Positions 1 through 9,275 of a stretch of 41,011 nt of DNA are shown here, in pieces (the stretch's first letter is position 1; the number at the start of each line of letters is the position of its first letter). The translations under genes were made by a program, and so were the position numbers. The DNA comes from Candidatus Iainarchaeum sp. (GTDB lineage Archaea > Iainarchaeota > Iainarchaeia > Iainarchaeales > GW2011-AR10): assembly GCA_016198165.1 (NCBI GenBank), contig JACQJF010000052.1, positions 1 to 41,011 on the forward strand. Reading direction: 5' to 3'. Under the pieces are notes generated by a model, which did not search any database, was not told where the DNA came from, and saw only the letters and a program-made list of their open reading frames with translations.

Positions 1-7
1 ATGGTTT

Positions 8-355
8 ATGGATAAGATTTTTATCGCGATTCTGGGTGTCGGAAAGGGCACCTGGGGTCATGTGGCAAGGATTATTTCCGACCAGGAATTTGACAAGAGG
101 CTCCTTATTTCCACTGAATGGGTGAAAGAAAATTTTGCACCCCCCAAGGAATGCGAGTGGATTCTGATTAACAACCGCGCAGGCTTTGACGTCATAAAGG
201 ATGAAATAAAGTCCAAGTTGCCAAAGGGCGAGCTTGTGGTTTCAATTGTTTCTGGTTCCGGTAAGGAGCACATGGCGCTCATTGCGGCTTTCAGGGAAAT
301 CGGCGTTGACTACAAGCTTGTCACCCTGACTGGTGACGGCGTCAAATACTACTAG
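8..355 (+). CDS. conserved hypothetical protein (115 aa)
   Basis: Complete ATG ORF with protein-like composition (MDKIFIAILGVGKGTWGHVARII...); no family recognised. Confidence 0.7.
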   Translation: MDKIFIAILGVGKGTWGHVARIISDQEFDKRLLISTEWVKENFAPPKECEWILINNRAGFDVIKDEIKSKLPKGELVVSIVSGSGKEHMALIAAFREIGVDYKLVTLTGDGVKYY

Positions 356-383
356 CCAGAAAAAAAAGGGGGGCTGTTTTTTT

Positions 384-752
384 TTGGCAGACCTGGTTCT
401 CCTCGTCCTGCTCTCCCTGGCAATACTGCTTGGAGCCGCGGCTTTTTTTCTCCTGCGTAAAATTTCTGTGCTTGAACAAAGGATTTCTGACTTGTTGTTT
501 GACAGGTCGAGTTCTGCCGTGCGCTTTGGAAAAATGTCAGAGCAATTAATGCCGTTTTCCGGCAAGACTCCATTTTCCCCCGGGAATTTTCGCTTCATTG
601 GCGCGCCCATTGACGGCATTGCCTTTGAAGACGACTGGATTGTTTTTTGCGAGTTCAAGTCCGGTGGCGCGGTTCTTTCCGAGCGCCAGAAAAAAATCAG
701 GAAACTTGTGGAGGAAAAAAAAGTGCGCTGGGAAGAAATCCGGCTTTCTTAG
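384..752 (+). CDS. membrane-anchored endonuclease-like protein related to archaeal Holliday junction resolvase
   Basis: N-terminal TM (LADLVLLVLLSLAILLGAAAFFLL) then FIGAPIDGIAFEDDWIVFCEFKSGGAVLSERQKKIRKLVEEKKVRWEEI, resembling the PF10107-type nuclease core. Start uncertain: TTG at 384 preferred, ORF track begins at 333. Confidence 0.75.
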   Translation: MADLVLLVLLSLAILLGAAAFFLLRKISVLEQRISDLLFDRSSSAVRFGKMSEQLMPFSGKTPFSPGNFRFIGAPIDGIAFEDDWIVFCEFKSGGAVLSERQKKIRKLVEEKKVRWEEIRLS

Positions 753-1792
753 TATTTCATCCTGTAGCGCAGAAGGCAACTGGTTCCGCCAAGGCCGCTT
801 AGTTTTTTCCCTGCTTCGGTCTTTGAAGAGATTATGTGTATTTTTCCGCCGCTTTGTTCAACCATTGCAAGGAGTTCTTCTGCGTGCTTCCTGTTTTTGA
901 GGAGATAATCATCGCTTAATAGAAAATGTTCGGCGGCTCCTGTCCGGATTGCTTTTCCGCATTCCTCAGGAGTTACAACCGCAAGCCCGCTTCCGCGCCC
1001 CAGCTCTTCAAGTACTTTTTCCAGGAGCCTTGTTTCTTTCGCCAATTGTGACTGCGTGATTATTTCCTCTATCGCGCCGCTTTTTATGAGCTCGTTTAAG
1101 CCTGTTACCCCGACTGAGTCTGTGTGCAGGTAAAATGCGGGGAGTTTTATTCTTTTGTCCTCGAGGAATTTTTTGAAGTTGTCTTTTGTAAAGCCGGGGC
1201 CTGCAAAGATGGCTTTTTGCGGTGCTTCCTCGACGGCTTTTTTTGCTATTGTTTCAAAGAAAACGTCTTTTTTTTCCTGGGTGAAAAACATTTTCCCGCT
1301 TTTCTGCGACCTGATTCTTGCCTTTGTCTCAAAGCCTTTTTCTGCAAGCAGGGCGATTTCCGCTTCCTCGTCGTCAAGCACTATGATGAGTGTCTTGCCT
1401 CTTCCTGATGCCTGTTTGGCTTCTTTTAGGCGTTCAACCTGGTGGTTTTTGAGGGCTTTTTTCTTCACTTTGACTTCTTTTCCGGGGAAAATGTCAAGGG
1501 CGTGGTGTGCCTTCATTTCCACGAGCTCGGGGGGCTTTCCGCCAACTATTACCCCGAGTATACGCAGGTGGCCGCTTGACTCGTGGAACTCTATCCTTTC
1601 AGCCTCGATTTCGTAGTAAACGTTTTCCTTGGTGACTTCCATGCCTTCCTCTCTGGGCTTTATTTTCCGCTCTGTTTTTGCGCATACCGTGTCCATGGGC
1701 TCGATGATTCTTTCAAGGTGCCACAGGTCGTCAAGGTTGTCCGGCACGACTTCAAAAAAACCGTTTTTTGTGTCAATCTTTAAAATGCGCAT
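749..1792 (-). CDS. pelA: mRNA surveillance / ribosome rescue protein pelota
   Basis: 347 aa; N-terminal MRILKIDTKNGFFEVVPDNLDDLWHLERIIEPMDTVCAKTERKIK and eRF1-like domains. Confidence 0.92.
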   Translation of the reverse strand: MRILKIDTKNGFFEVVPDNLDDLWHLERIIEPMDTVCAKTERKIKPREEGMEVTKENVYYEIEAERIEFHESSGHLRILGVIVGGKPPELVEMKAHHALDIFPGKEVKVKKKALKNHQVERLKEAKQASGRGKTLIIVLDDEEAEIALLAEKGFETKARIRSQKSGKMFFTQEKKDVFFETIAKKAVEEAPQKAIFAGPGFTKDNFKKFLEDKRIKLPAFYLHTDSVGVTGLNELIKSGAIEEIITQSQLAKETRLLEKVLEELGRGSGLAVVTPEECGKAIRTGAAEHFLLSDDYLLKNRKHAEELLAMVEQSGGKIHIISSKTEAGKKLSGLGGTSCLLRYRMKY

Positions 1793-1901
1793 AAAACCAC
1801 TGCATTAAAGCCAGTGCCCCGAAAAAGAGTTAAAATATGGCGCAATGCAAAACCATTTTTTCTTCTTTTTTTAACCTTTTTTCTATGGAATACTTGTTTG
1901 C

Positions 1902-3326
1902 ATGTGCTCGATTGCCGGTGCGGTAGCCAGGGGTGGCAAGGACGTTTTTCCCGTTCTTGTGGAACTGCTTTCATTCATGCCCCACAGGGGCCCTGACGGC
2001 TTCGGGGTCGCGGTGAATGGCCAGGCCGTGCACGCAAAAACCATTGCCGGGCTAGCCGGGGAGAAACCTTTGCCGGGCCATCTTGGAATCGGGCATTCCC
2101 TGCTTTCAATTACAGGGCATGGAAAACAGCCGTTTTCATCCTGTGATGGCAAGGCTTTTTTATGCCACAACGGCCAGATATACAACCACGAGGAAATCAG
2201 CAGTGGCCTTTCGGGGAAACATTCTTTTGTCTCGACGTCCGATTCTGAAGCGATTCTTCATTTCCTCGAGGAGCACGGCTTTGACTTTGAGGAATTCTTT
2301 TCTGTTTCGCGTGGAGTGTTTTCCTGTGCCGTTGCCCTGCAGGATACACTTGTTGCTTTTCGTGACATCATCGGGGAGAAGCCCCTTTGGTTTGGATGGA
2401 CGGGTGATTTTTTTGTTTTTGCTTCCGAGCCGCAGGCGCTGAAAAGAATCGGGGTAGCGTTCCCGCGCCCTCTTGAACCTGGGTTTTGCCTGACTGTTTC
2501 AAAAAAAGGGTTTCGGGTGAAAAAAGTTTTTTCGATTGCGGATTTTTTGAAAACCGTGCCAAAAAAACACTCTTTTGATTCCCTTTTCGGGTCGTTTCAG
2601 GAAAGCGTTCAATTGCAGACGCGCACTGTAAAAAAGGCGGGCGTTCTTTTTTCGGGCGGGATAGATTCGAGTGTGATTGCAAAAGCGGTTTCTGAAAGCG
2701 TGAAAGAAGCCTGCCTTTTCACGTGTGGGGTTGAAGGCAGCCATGATCTTTCGGTTGCAGACAACACGGCTCAAGCGTTTGGCCTGAAACTTGTTGCAAA
2801 AGTTGTTGCAAAGGACGAAGTCCCGCAAATGGCGTTGAGTGCAGCAAGTTCTTTGTTTTTTTTTGACAAAATGCAGCTTGGAATCGGTCTGCCGTTGTTT
2901 GGGGCATGTCAGGAGGCTTCCAAAAAAGGTTTTCGCGTGGTTTTTTCTGGCCAGGGAAGCGACGAGGTTTTCTGCGGTTACTCATACTACATGAAAGCCC
3001 TGCGTGAGACTGGTTTTGCGGGGGTTGAAAAAAAAATCCGGGAATCCCTTGAACAAATGTGGTTTCACGACCTTTTGCGCGATGATGCGTTGTCGATGGC
3101 GAATTCCGTTGAACTGCGCCTGCCTTTTTTGGAGATGGAATTTTTGAGGCAGGCACTCGCTGTCCCTGTGTCAGAAAAAATAAAGTCCGCAAGTGACAAT
3201 CTTAGAAAGCACCCTGTGCGAAAAATCGGTGAAAAGCTTGGGCTTTCAGAAGAACTTGTTTTCAGGCCAAAGAAAGCAATGCAGTATGGTTCCGGTTTTG
3301 CAAGAGAGCTTGAAAAACTATTTTAG
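1902..3326 (+). CDS. asnB: asparagine synthase (glutamine-hydrolysing)
   Basis: Cys2 N-terminal nucleophile (MCSIAGAV), HRGPDGFG, PP-loop GVLFSGGIDSS, SVELRLPFLE. Confidence 0.93.
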   Translation: MCSIAGAVARGGKDVFPVLVELLSFMPHRGPDGFGVAVNGQAVHAKTIAGLAGEKPLPGHLGIGHSLLSITGHGKQPFSSCDGKAFLCHNGQIYNHEEISSGLSGKHSFVSTSDSEAILHFLEEHGFDFEEFFSVSRGVFSCAVALQDTLVAFRDIIGEKPLWFGWTGDFFVFASEPQALKRIGVAFPRPLEPGFCLTVSKKGFRVKKVFSIADFLKTVPKKHSFDSLFGSFQESVQLQTRTVKKAGVLFSGGIDSSVIAKAVSESVKEACLFTCGVEGSHDLSVADNTAQAFGLKLVAKVVAKDEVPQMALSAASSLFFFDKMQLGIGLPLFGACQEASKKGFRVVFSGQGSDEVFCGYSYYMKALRETGFAGVEKKIRESLEQMWFHDLLRDDALSMANSVELRLPFLEMEFLRQALAVPVSEKIKSASDNLRKHPVRKIGEKLGLSEELVFRPKKAMQYGSGFARELEKLF

Positions 3327-3328
3327 TT

Positions 3329-3877
3329 TCACTGTGTGAACTCGGTTTCCGAGTCGAGGTCTCTTATGGTTACAGTGCACGGATTACTGTTAATGGTGTC
3401 AAGCCGCAGTTTGTTGAAGTCGTAGTTTTTTGTTATCTCTACAAAAATCCTTTCTTCCGGCATTCCGGTTTTGCATTTTACTTCTATGGCTGCATTGTAT
3501 TGTTCAAGGCCGGTGTTTGGAGGTTCTGGCGGTACAAGGCTTGAGTCAACAAGAGTCGCATTGCAATCCTGGTTTTCCGGCTGGTTGTTTATTGTAGTTA
3601 AATATGTTCCTGTTTGTGAGTCTAGCGTGCCTTTGATGGAAAGTGCATCGCAATTCCCTCCACTTGTTTGCTCAAGCGCGTGGTCTGCAAAGGCTTCCGT
3701 TACTGCCTGGTCTGCGAGGTAGCGCATGACGAGTTTTTTCTGGTCGGTTTTTTCAATGAAAGAGTAGACCGCGCTTTTTTCGCCTTCAAACCCAAGTGGC
3801 CCGAACAGGGAAAAAGCCGCGACCAGGGCGGTGATTGCAATCAGGGCTACTGCCGAGTTGGTCATTCCTTTTTCCAT
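3329..3877 (-). CDS. pilin-like secreted/anchored protein (locus 1)
   Basis: Single N-terminal hydrophobic helix (MTNSAVALIAITALVAAFSL) with extracytoplasmic-looking remainder; last gene of a 4-gene run. Confidence 0.6.
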   Translation of the reverse strand: MEKGMTNSAVALIAITALVAAFSLFGPLGFEGEKSAVYSFIEKTDQKKLVMRYLADQAVTEAFADHALEQTSGGNCDALSIKGTLDSQTGTYLTTINNQPENQDCNATLVDSSLVPPEPPNTGLEQYNAAIEVKCKTGMPEERIFVEITKNYDFNKLRLDTINSNPCTVTIRDLDSETEFTQ

Positions 3878-4212
3878 TCAATCACCCTGCAGTATTCTTT
3901 TGGCGAGTTAAAGTCGGACTGGCCGCTGCCCGGTTGGAGGTTGAATATCCTGTGTCTTGTGCACTCGTAAAACTCTTGGCCATTGAGGCTTCCCGGTTCG
4001 TCAAGCCCCAGGCCCACCCCGTCCTTGGCCGTGTAAAAACCAATGATTGCCCCGTCGTTTGTCTCGGGCCCGGTTTTTTTTGCAAAATCAGGGGTATTTC
4101 CAGCTTCGATGTAGTGGAACGACAAGAGGCTCAGGACAAAGAACACTGCAAGCATCCCGTACGTGGCGTCAACCGAAAAAATTATCCCCTTTTTCATGCC
4201 TATTGCCTCCAA
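3862..4212 (-). CDS. pilin-like protein (locus 1)
   Basis: MKKGIIFSVDATYGMLAVFFVLSLLSFHY; overlaps neighbouring genes as in an operon. Confidence 0.6.
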   Translation of the reverse strand: MEAIGMKKGIIFSVDATYGMLAVFFVLSLLSFHYIEAGNTPDFAKKTGPETNDGAIIGFYTAKDGVGLGLDEPGSLNGQEFYECTRHRIFNLQPGSGQSDFNSPKEYCRVIEWKKE

Positions 4213-4715
4213 ACGGCTATTGTGAGATTGGCGTCAGCCAACGGGCAGTTCACGCTGTTCACGCATTTTTCCAGCGCCAGTTTGTTTACATCCGGAGCGC
4301 CGTTTTTTACGAGTATTTTTCTTGTCATGGAATAATAGTTTTCCACGTCATCGGGGGTTTCATCCAGACAACCTGTGCCTGTGAAAATTCCAGCAGGCAT
4401 TATAGCGCATCCAAACCAGGCGGGTATTCCAAGCTTTTCTTTTGTCAGCCTTCCTGGTTCACTTGGTATGCAGTTTGGGAGAACGCCGATGTCTTTTGTG
4501 TCTGCATTGTTTGTGAGTATGCATGCAATGTCGGGGCTTGCAAGCGCAAGCCTTGTGGCTCCCTGTGCAATCGATTTCAGCTCGTTTTCCAGTTGTGCCT
4601 CTTTTGCGTTCACTGCCTGCAGTTCAAAGAAATTGAGGAGTAACCCGATTGCAAGCATTATGAGTATGAGTGAAATCACGTAGTCAAGCGAAACTATCTG
4701 CCCCCGCGTTTTCAT
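4200..4715 (-). CDS. class III signal peptide / pilin-like protein (locus 1)
   Basis: MKTRGQIVSLDYVISLILIMLAIGLLLNF. Confidence 0.65.
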   Translation of the reverse strand: MKTRGQIVSLDYVISLILIMLAIGLLLNFFELQAVNAKEAQLENELKSIAQGATRLALASPDIACILTNNADTKDIGVLPNCIPSEPGRLTKEKLGIPAWFGCAIMPAGIFTGTGCLDETPDDVENYYSMTRKILVKNGAPDVNKLALEKCVNSVNCPLADANLTIAVWRQ

Positions 4716-4720
4716 TTTTT

Positions 4721-5167
4721 TCAGCTTCCTGTTTTCCTGATTGCCAAGAGGGAGCCACAGCCTGTATTCAGGTCGTGGCTGCCTGCGTATGGAATGGTTT
4801 CACTTATTGTTTCGGTTTCACCAAGGCGCGGGTAGTGGTTTTGGTCAATGGTCAGGCTAATCAGGCCTTCCACTGGGTCTACTTCGATGTCACAGCTTGC
4901 CAGTGCGCGTGAGCCATTTTTCTGTGCGGATGAAAGGCTCATGAGCGGGATGGCGTAGTTTATGGTGTAATTGTTGTCTTTTTCCAGTGTATGCGCGTAT
5001 TTGAATGCAAGCCCCAGGTCGTTTATTACCCGCTTTGCCTGGAGCCTTACCGCGGTTTTTTCCTGGTTGAGTGAAAAATTGTCGCCAAAGCCCTGGAGCA
5101 CCTGTATTAGTATGAGCGTCATCACGAGTGCTATCAAGAGGTCAAGGCTGAGTTGTCCTTTGTTCAT
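4721..5167 (-). CDS. class III signal peptide / pilin-like protein (locus 1)
   Basis: MNKGQLSLDLLIALVMTLILIQVL; G-Q-x-S-x-(D/E) pattern. Confidence 0.7.
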   Translation of the reverse strand: MNKGQLSLDLLIALVMTLILIQVLQGFGDNFSLNQEKTAVRLQAKRVINDLGLAFKYAHTLEKDNNYTINYAIPLMSLSSAQKNGSRALASCDIEVDPVEGLISLTIDQNHYPRLGETETISETIPYAGSHDLNTGCGSLLAIRKTGS

Positions 5168-5199
5168 CCCAAGGATAATGTTTCTGGAATTATTTAAGG

Positions 5200-6750
5200 T
5201 TAGCGGATTTTTTCAACCAGCGTCATTCCTGTCATTTCCATTGGCTTTTCAAGCCCGAAGAGTTCTATTATTGTAGGCGCAATGTCTGATAATGCCCCGT
5301 GTTTTCGGAGCCGTGCTTTCTGCAGTCCGGTGTCTTCTGACGCGAGTATGAAGGGCACGGGGTTTGTGGAATGGCTTGGGATTTTTTCTCCGAGAGGCGA
5401 GATTTTTTCCTCGGCATTCCCGTGGTCAGATGTAACAATGACAGTGTAATCGTTTTCAAAAGCGGTTTTACAGACTTTTTCCAGGCAAGCGTCGACCACT
5501 TCAATTGCTTTCACGATTGCCGGAATGTTCGCTGAATGCCCCACGAGGTCCGGGTTTGCATAGTTGATTGCCACAAAGTCAAATTTTTTCGCGGCAAGCT
5601 GTCCGCATGCCTTTTCAGTTATCTCGTGCGCGGACATTTCTGGCGCCATGTCGTAGCTTGGCACTTTTTTTGAAGGCACGAGTATTCTTTCCTCGTTTTT
5701 GTTCGGCGTTTCCGCCTGGGAATTGAAAAAATACGTGACGTGTGCGTATTTTTCCGTTTCCGCAACCCGCAGCTGCCTCATGCCTGCCCTGGAAATTATT
5801 TCGCCAAGGTTGTTTTTTACTTTGCCGGGGTTGAAGACGGGCGCGCATTTTTTTTCCGGTATCGTTTCATCTGTCTGGACGAAAGAGTAAAATGCCACGG
5901 CGGGCCGTTTCTTTCTCTCAAAGTACGGGAACTCATCCTGTGTAAAGCACTTGATTAACTGCCTCACTCTGTCTGTCCGCGTGTTGAAAAAAACAACTGC
6001 GTCGTTGTCATTGATTGTTGCAACGGGTTTTGCGTTTTCCAAAATAACGGTGGGTTGGATATAATAGTCTGTCTGGTCGTTGCGCGCATAGGCTTTTTCA
6101 ATGGCTTCGAAAACATTGCCCGCTGTAAATCCTTTTCCTTGCGTGAGAAGTTCGAATGCTTTGTGTGTCCGGTCAAAATTGTTGTCGCGGTCCATTGAGT
6201 AAAATCTGCCGACAAGCGTGGCTATTTTCCCGGTTCCAAGTTCTGCTGTCTTTTTTTCTATCTGTTCTGCGTATTTTTTCGCGGTTTTTTCGCCTACGTC
6301 GCGGCCGTCGGCGAAAAAATGTATGAAGACTTTTTTCACTTTTTCCTGTTTTGCCATTTCGAGTAGTGCAAGCAAGTGGCTTATCGTGGAGTGCACCTGG
6401 CCGTCCGAGCACAGGCCCATCAGGTGCAGTGCCGCGCCTGGGCTTTTTGCGTTTTCCATTGCGTTTAGAAGGGCCTTGTTTTTGTAGAACTCGCGGTTTT
6501 TTATCTGTGCGTCAATCAGTGCAAGCGGTTGCCAGACGGTTCTCCCGGCTCCCATGTGCAGGTGCCCTACTTCGCTTGTCCCCATTGCGCCTTGGGGCAG
6601 GCCGACTGCGTTCCCGCTTGCCTCAAGTTCCGTGTGCGGGAATTTTCGGAGAAGCGAATCGTAAAAAGGGGTTTTGGCACGCGAAATGCAGTTGCCAAGG
6701 CCAGGTGGCGCGATTCCAAACCCGTCGATTATTATCAGGGCTATCCTCAT
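5200..6750 (-). CDS. gpmI: 2,3-bisphosphoglycerate-independent phosphoglycerate mutase (bacterial GpmI type)
   Basis: MRIALIIIDGFGIAPPGLGN, GTSEVGHLHMGAGR, DGRDV, RFYSMDRDNNFDR, TSDHGNAE; start set to internal ATG (track starts at 6807). Confidence 0.93.
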   Translation of the reverse strand: MRIALIIIDGFGIAPPGLGNCISRAKTPFYDSLLRKFPHTELEASGNAVGLPQGAMGTSEVGHLHMGAGRTVWQPLALIDAQIKNREFYKNKALLNAMENAKSPGAALHLMGLCSDGQVHSTISHLLALLEMAKQEKVKKVFIHFFADGRDVGEKTAKKYAEQIEKKTAELGTGKIATLVGRFYSMDRDNNFDRTHKAFELLTQGKGFTAGNVFEAIEKAYARNDQTDYYIQPTVILENAKPVATINDNDAVVFFNTRTDRVRQLIKCFTQDEFPYFERKKRPAVAFYSFVQTDETIPEKKCAPVFNPGKVKNNLGEIISRAGMRQLRVAETEKYAHVTYFFNSQAETPNKNEERILVPSKKVPSYDMAPEMSAHEITEKACGQLAAKKFDFVAINYANPDLVGHSANIPAIVKAIEVVDACLEKVCKTAFENDYTVIVTSDHGNAEEKISPLGEKIPSHSTNPVPFILASEDTGLQKARLRKHGALSDIAPTIIELFGLEKPMEMTGMTLVEKIR

Positions 6751-6766
6751 GCAGAGATGGGGGTTG

Positions 6767-7132
6767 TTAAACTGTTTTAATTTTAACTTCCCTTCCAGTT
6801 TGGTCAAAAGCCCTTATTGACGTGGTTGAAAAGGGCCTGCATGCAATCAGGTGGAGTGTGCCTGTTTTTTGGAATGTGCGCACGTCCTGGCTGGATGGCC
6901 TGTTTGAGAATGATGGGTGTGAGTGGCAGGTGCCGATGATTGGCTCGCTTAGCGGGAGCATGTGGAGGTAAATCTGTGAAAATGTCTCCCCGAAAACCGC
7001 GGGGACGACGACGAGTTCTTCGACGGCCATGTTTTTTTCATTGCCTGCAAGCAGGCCGATGAATTCGTGCGGGAAAGTGTTTTTTGAGGCTTCGAGGAAT
7101 GCTTCGATGACTTCGTTTTTGACTGAGAACAT
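6767..7132 (-). CDS. JAMM/MPN-domain metalloprotease
   Basis: PHEFIGLLAG...HSHPSFSNRPSSQD = JAMM motif (E...HxHP...SxxD). Confidence 0.85.
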   Translation of the reverse strand: MFSVKNEVIEAFLEASKNTFPHEFIGLLAGNEKNMAVEELVVVPAVFGETFSQIYLHMLPLSEPIIGTCHSHPSFSNRPSSQDVRTFQKTGTLHLIACRPFSTTSIRAFDQTGREVKIKTV

Positions 7133-7150
7133 TTGCAGTATTTTTTTTGT

Positions 7151-8341
7151 TCAGTGGTTTACATAAAACAATATCGTTGGGAGTATGAGGAATGCCATGC
7201 AGCAGCTCCGGTTGACTTTGCTTGAAACCGCTAAAAGCCCGATGCAGGTTGCAGTCAGGAGCGCGATTAACCCGAGTGGGCCGGCAAGCAGGAGAATCAG
7301 TGCGAGTATGAATGCAAGCGTTGCCCTGGTCAGGAGGGCGTAGTCTGTTTTTTCGAATTTTTTCACGGCGTGGCCTGCGATTATTTCGGTTGCAAGGCCC
7401 GCTAGTCCGCCTGCCGTGACTGCGGCTGCCATTGCAAAGAAGAGTGTTTCGCTTGTGAGCGGGAGTGCCTGTTTTACAAACACTGCCGTGCCTGTGCGCG
7501 TTTTGCCTATGAAGTAAAGCGCTGCAATGCTTGTCACATAGTTTGCTGTCGTGATTCCGCCTGTTAAAAGGAGGTAGCGGGTGCGGCTTGGCTTTGCCGA
7601 GAACTCGCTTGAGGCAAGGATTGCCTCGTTTGGCCCGATGGCGGGCAGGAACACCGTGAAGCAGGAAGCGATGCTTGACAAGAACCCGGCTTTGAGTGCT
7701 TTTCCCGAGTGGATTTTTTTTGCCGCGTAATTTTGTTTTGGGAGGGCGCTTTTCTGTGAAAGGGCAATGAGGAGCATGGGCATAGTGAAAAAACCGGTTA
7801 CGAGTACGAAGAGGTTGCTTTGGAAAAGCGAGTTGTTCAAAAGCGCTGCACCGCTCAGGCCTGCAAGGGCGACAACAAGGAGTGTGAGCAGTTTTTTCTC
7901 CAGGGTTTTCTCCCTCGCTATCATGAAAACGAGGATTCCTGCAAGGGCAACCGGCGTGAGTGGGGCAAAGTCATTGAAAGTTTTTTCAAGCAGTTTTCCC
8001 ATGAACGGTGTCAGTGCAACTGAAAACAACAATGCGGAAAGGCCGCCTGCTATTGTCAGCCTGATTGCGTGCAGAGCCATGCCTTTTTTTGCAAAAAAAT
8101 GCCCGGGTAGCACTGCGAGGGCCTTGTCCTCGCTTGGGATTCCAAGGAGCGTGGCTGGGATAAAGTTGACAAAAGAGTGTGTGATGCTTAAAGCAATGAC
8201 TCCGAAGGCGAAATCTGCCTGGGTTTGTGCGGGAAGCGTGAAAAACAGTGCAAGCAGCGTGTTCACGTGCAGTCCCGGGACAAGGCCTGTCACGAGGCCT
8301 GCTCCGACCCCCAAAAGAACCACGAGGATTGTTTCACTCAA
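7151..8341 (-). CDS. TctA-family / DUF112-type integral membrane protein
   Basis: 396 aa polytopic; MSETILVVLLGVGAGLVTGLVPGLHVNTLLALFF typical of the archaeal TctA-like family. Confidence 0.75.
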   Translation of the reverse strand: MSETILVVLLGVGAGLVTGLVPGLHVNTLLALFFTLPAQTQADFAFGVIALSITHSFVNFIPATLLGIPSEDKALAVLPGHFFAKKGMALHAIRLTIAGGLSALLFSVALTPFMGKLLEKTFNDFAPLTPVALAGILVFMIAREKTLEKKLLTLLVVALAGLSGAALLNNSLFQSNLFVLVTGFFTMPMLLIALSQKSALPKQNYAAKKIHSGKALKAGFLSSIASCFTVFLPAIGPNEAILASSEFSAKPSRTRYLLLTGGITTANYVTSIAALYFIGKTRTGTAVFVKQALPLTSETLFFAMAAAVTAGGLAGLATEIIAGHAVKKFEKTDYALLTRATLAFILALILLLAGPLGLIALLTATCIGLLAVSSKVNRSCCMAFLILPTILFYVNH

Positions 8342-8699
8342 TTTTTTCCACTTCTTGCGCGATTATTTCCTGCTCGTTCTCGTATTTTTGCGCCCTTCCA
8401 ATTACGCGCACAAAGCCTATGGTGCCTGTTGCCTTGAGGTCCTCTTTTTCCGGGTTGAATTTCACGATTTTTATGCTTCCTGTGTGGTCTGTAAGCGTGA
8501 AAAAAAGGGTGTTTTTTGACACAAAGGCATTGGTTGCTTTGCCTTCAAGCAGGGCTTTTTTGTTCTCGGAAAGCTCGGAAGCCCCGGTGGCAGTTGTTTT
8601 TACAGGCTGGCTCTGCAGGTCCGCCAGAAAAAGGCCTGCCATCCCGATTAAAGAAACCACCGCGAGTGCGGCCCTGAGGTGGGAAGGTGAAATGTGCAT
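8334..8699 (-). CDS. membrane-anchored OB-fold (nucleic-acid-binding-like) protein
   Basis: N-terminal TM then TNAFVSKNTLFFTLTDHTGSIKIVKF...VRVIGRAQKYENEQEIIAQEVEKIE, OB-fold-like; overlaps downstream TctA-like gene. Confidence 0.6.
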   Translation of the reverse strand: MHISPSHLRAALAVVSLIGMAGLFLADLQSQPVKTTATGASELSENKKALLEGKATNAFVSKNTLFFTLTDHTGSIKIVKFNPEKEDLKATGTIGFVRVIGRAQKYENEQEIIAQEVEKIE

Positions 8700-8736
8700 T
8701 CAGAAGAAAATGGTGCAGAAAAACAAATAAAAAATA

Positions 8737-8752
8737 TTCGTCAATTGACGAA
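8737..8752. promoter_or_regulatory. perfect palindrome TTCGTCAATTGACGAA upstream of the OB-fold gene
   Basis: Same 20-mer (TATTCGTCAATTGACGAAAA) occurs at 25249-25268; next to a TATA-like stretch, 37 nt from the ATG at 8699. Confidence 0.75.
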
Positions 8753-8782
8753 AATAATGTTAATGTTTCTTTTGCCGGTTTG

Positions 8783-8881
8783 TTGCGGACGCAAGTTTGG
8801 CTTTAAGCCAAACAGCGGTGTGAACGGACGCAAGGGCTGTTGAGCGAAGCGAAACGCCCGCGGTGTGAACGGACGCATACC
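8783..8881. repeat. tandem GCGGTGTGAACGGACGCA units separated by hairpins
   Basis: GCGGACGCAAG-[TTTGGCTT T AAGCCAAA]-CAGCGGTGTGAACGGACGCAAG-[GGGC...GCCC]-GCGGTGTGAACGGACGCATACCG. Confidence 0.7.
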
Positions 8882-8883
8882 GT

Positions 8884-9234
8884 TCATGGGCACGTGTCTG
8901 GCAGAGTGCCGTTCATGGTAAGTTCAACGTTTAGCCCTGAGGCCTGTTCTGCCTGGGTTTCCATGTTTTCCAGTTCCTGCCCCAGGTCCAGCCCTTGTGG
9001 GAGTGTCTGGAGGTTTATGTTCATTGTAGCCCCGCATACAAGATATTCGAGTTTTTCCGTCATTGCGTTTTGGTTCAAATCGGAGGCTTTTTCGTAGAAG
9101 CTTTCTTTGACGGTTGCAAGCGCGACAGTGGTTTTTGAAAGGCTTGAAAATTCCCCTGCAATGAAAATGGTTAGTATGAACACTACGGGGAGCGCCAGGA
9201 GGAATTCAATGCTTGACTGGCCTTTTGTCATCAT
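8884..9234 (-). CDS. class III signal peptide protein / pilin (locus 2)
   Basis: MMTKGQSSIEFLLALPVVFILTIF. Confidence 0.8.
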   Translation of the reverse strand: MMTKGQSSIEFLLALPVVFILTIFIAGEFSSLSKTTVALATVKESFYEKASDLNQNAMTEKLEYLVCGATMNINLQTLPQGLDLGQELENMETQAEQASGLNVELTMNGTLPDTCP

Positions 9235-9275
9235 GCGGCAATCAACTTTCCATAGAGCAATTTTTTTTTCCCAGT

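Noticed and set aside
7767-8519. 250-aa plus-strand ORF
   Set aside because: Antisense shadow of the TctA-like membrane protein and OB-fold gene.
8783-8881. CRISPR array
   Set aside because: Only about 2.5 units, spacers are hairpins, no cas genes in the window.
8840-9097. Plus-strand ORF of 85 aa across the tandem hairpin repeat
   Set aside because: Overlaps the well-supported minus-strand pilin; low-quality composition and repeat-derived N-terminus.
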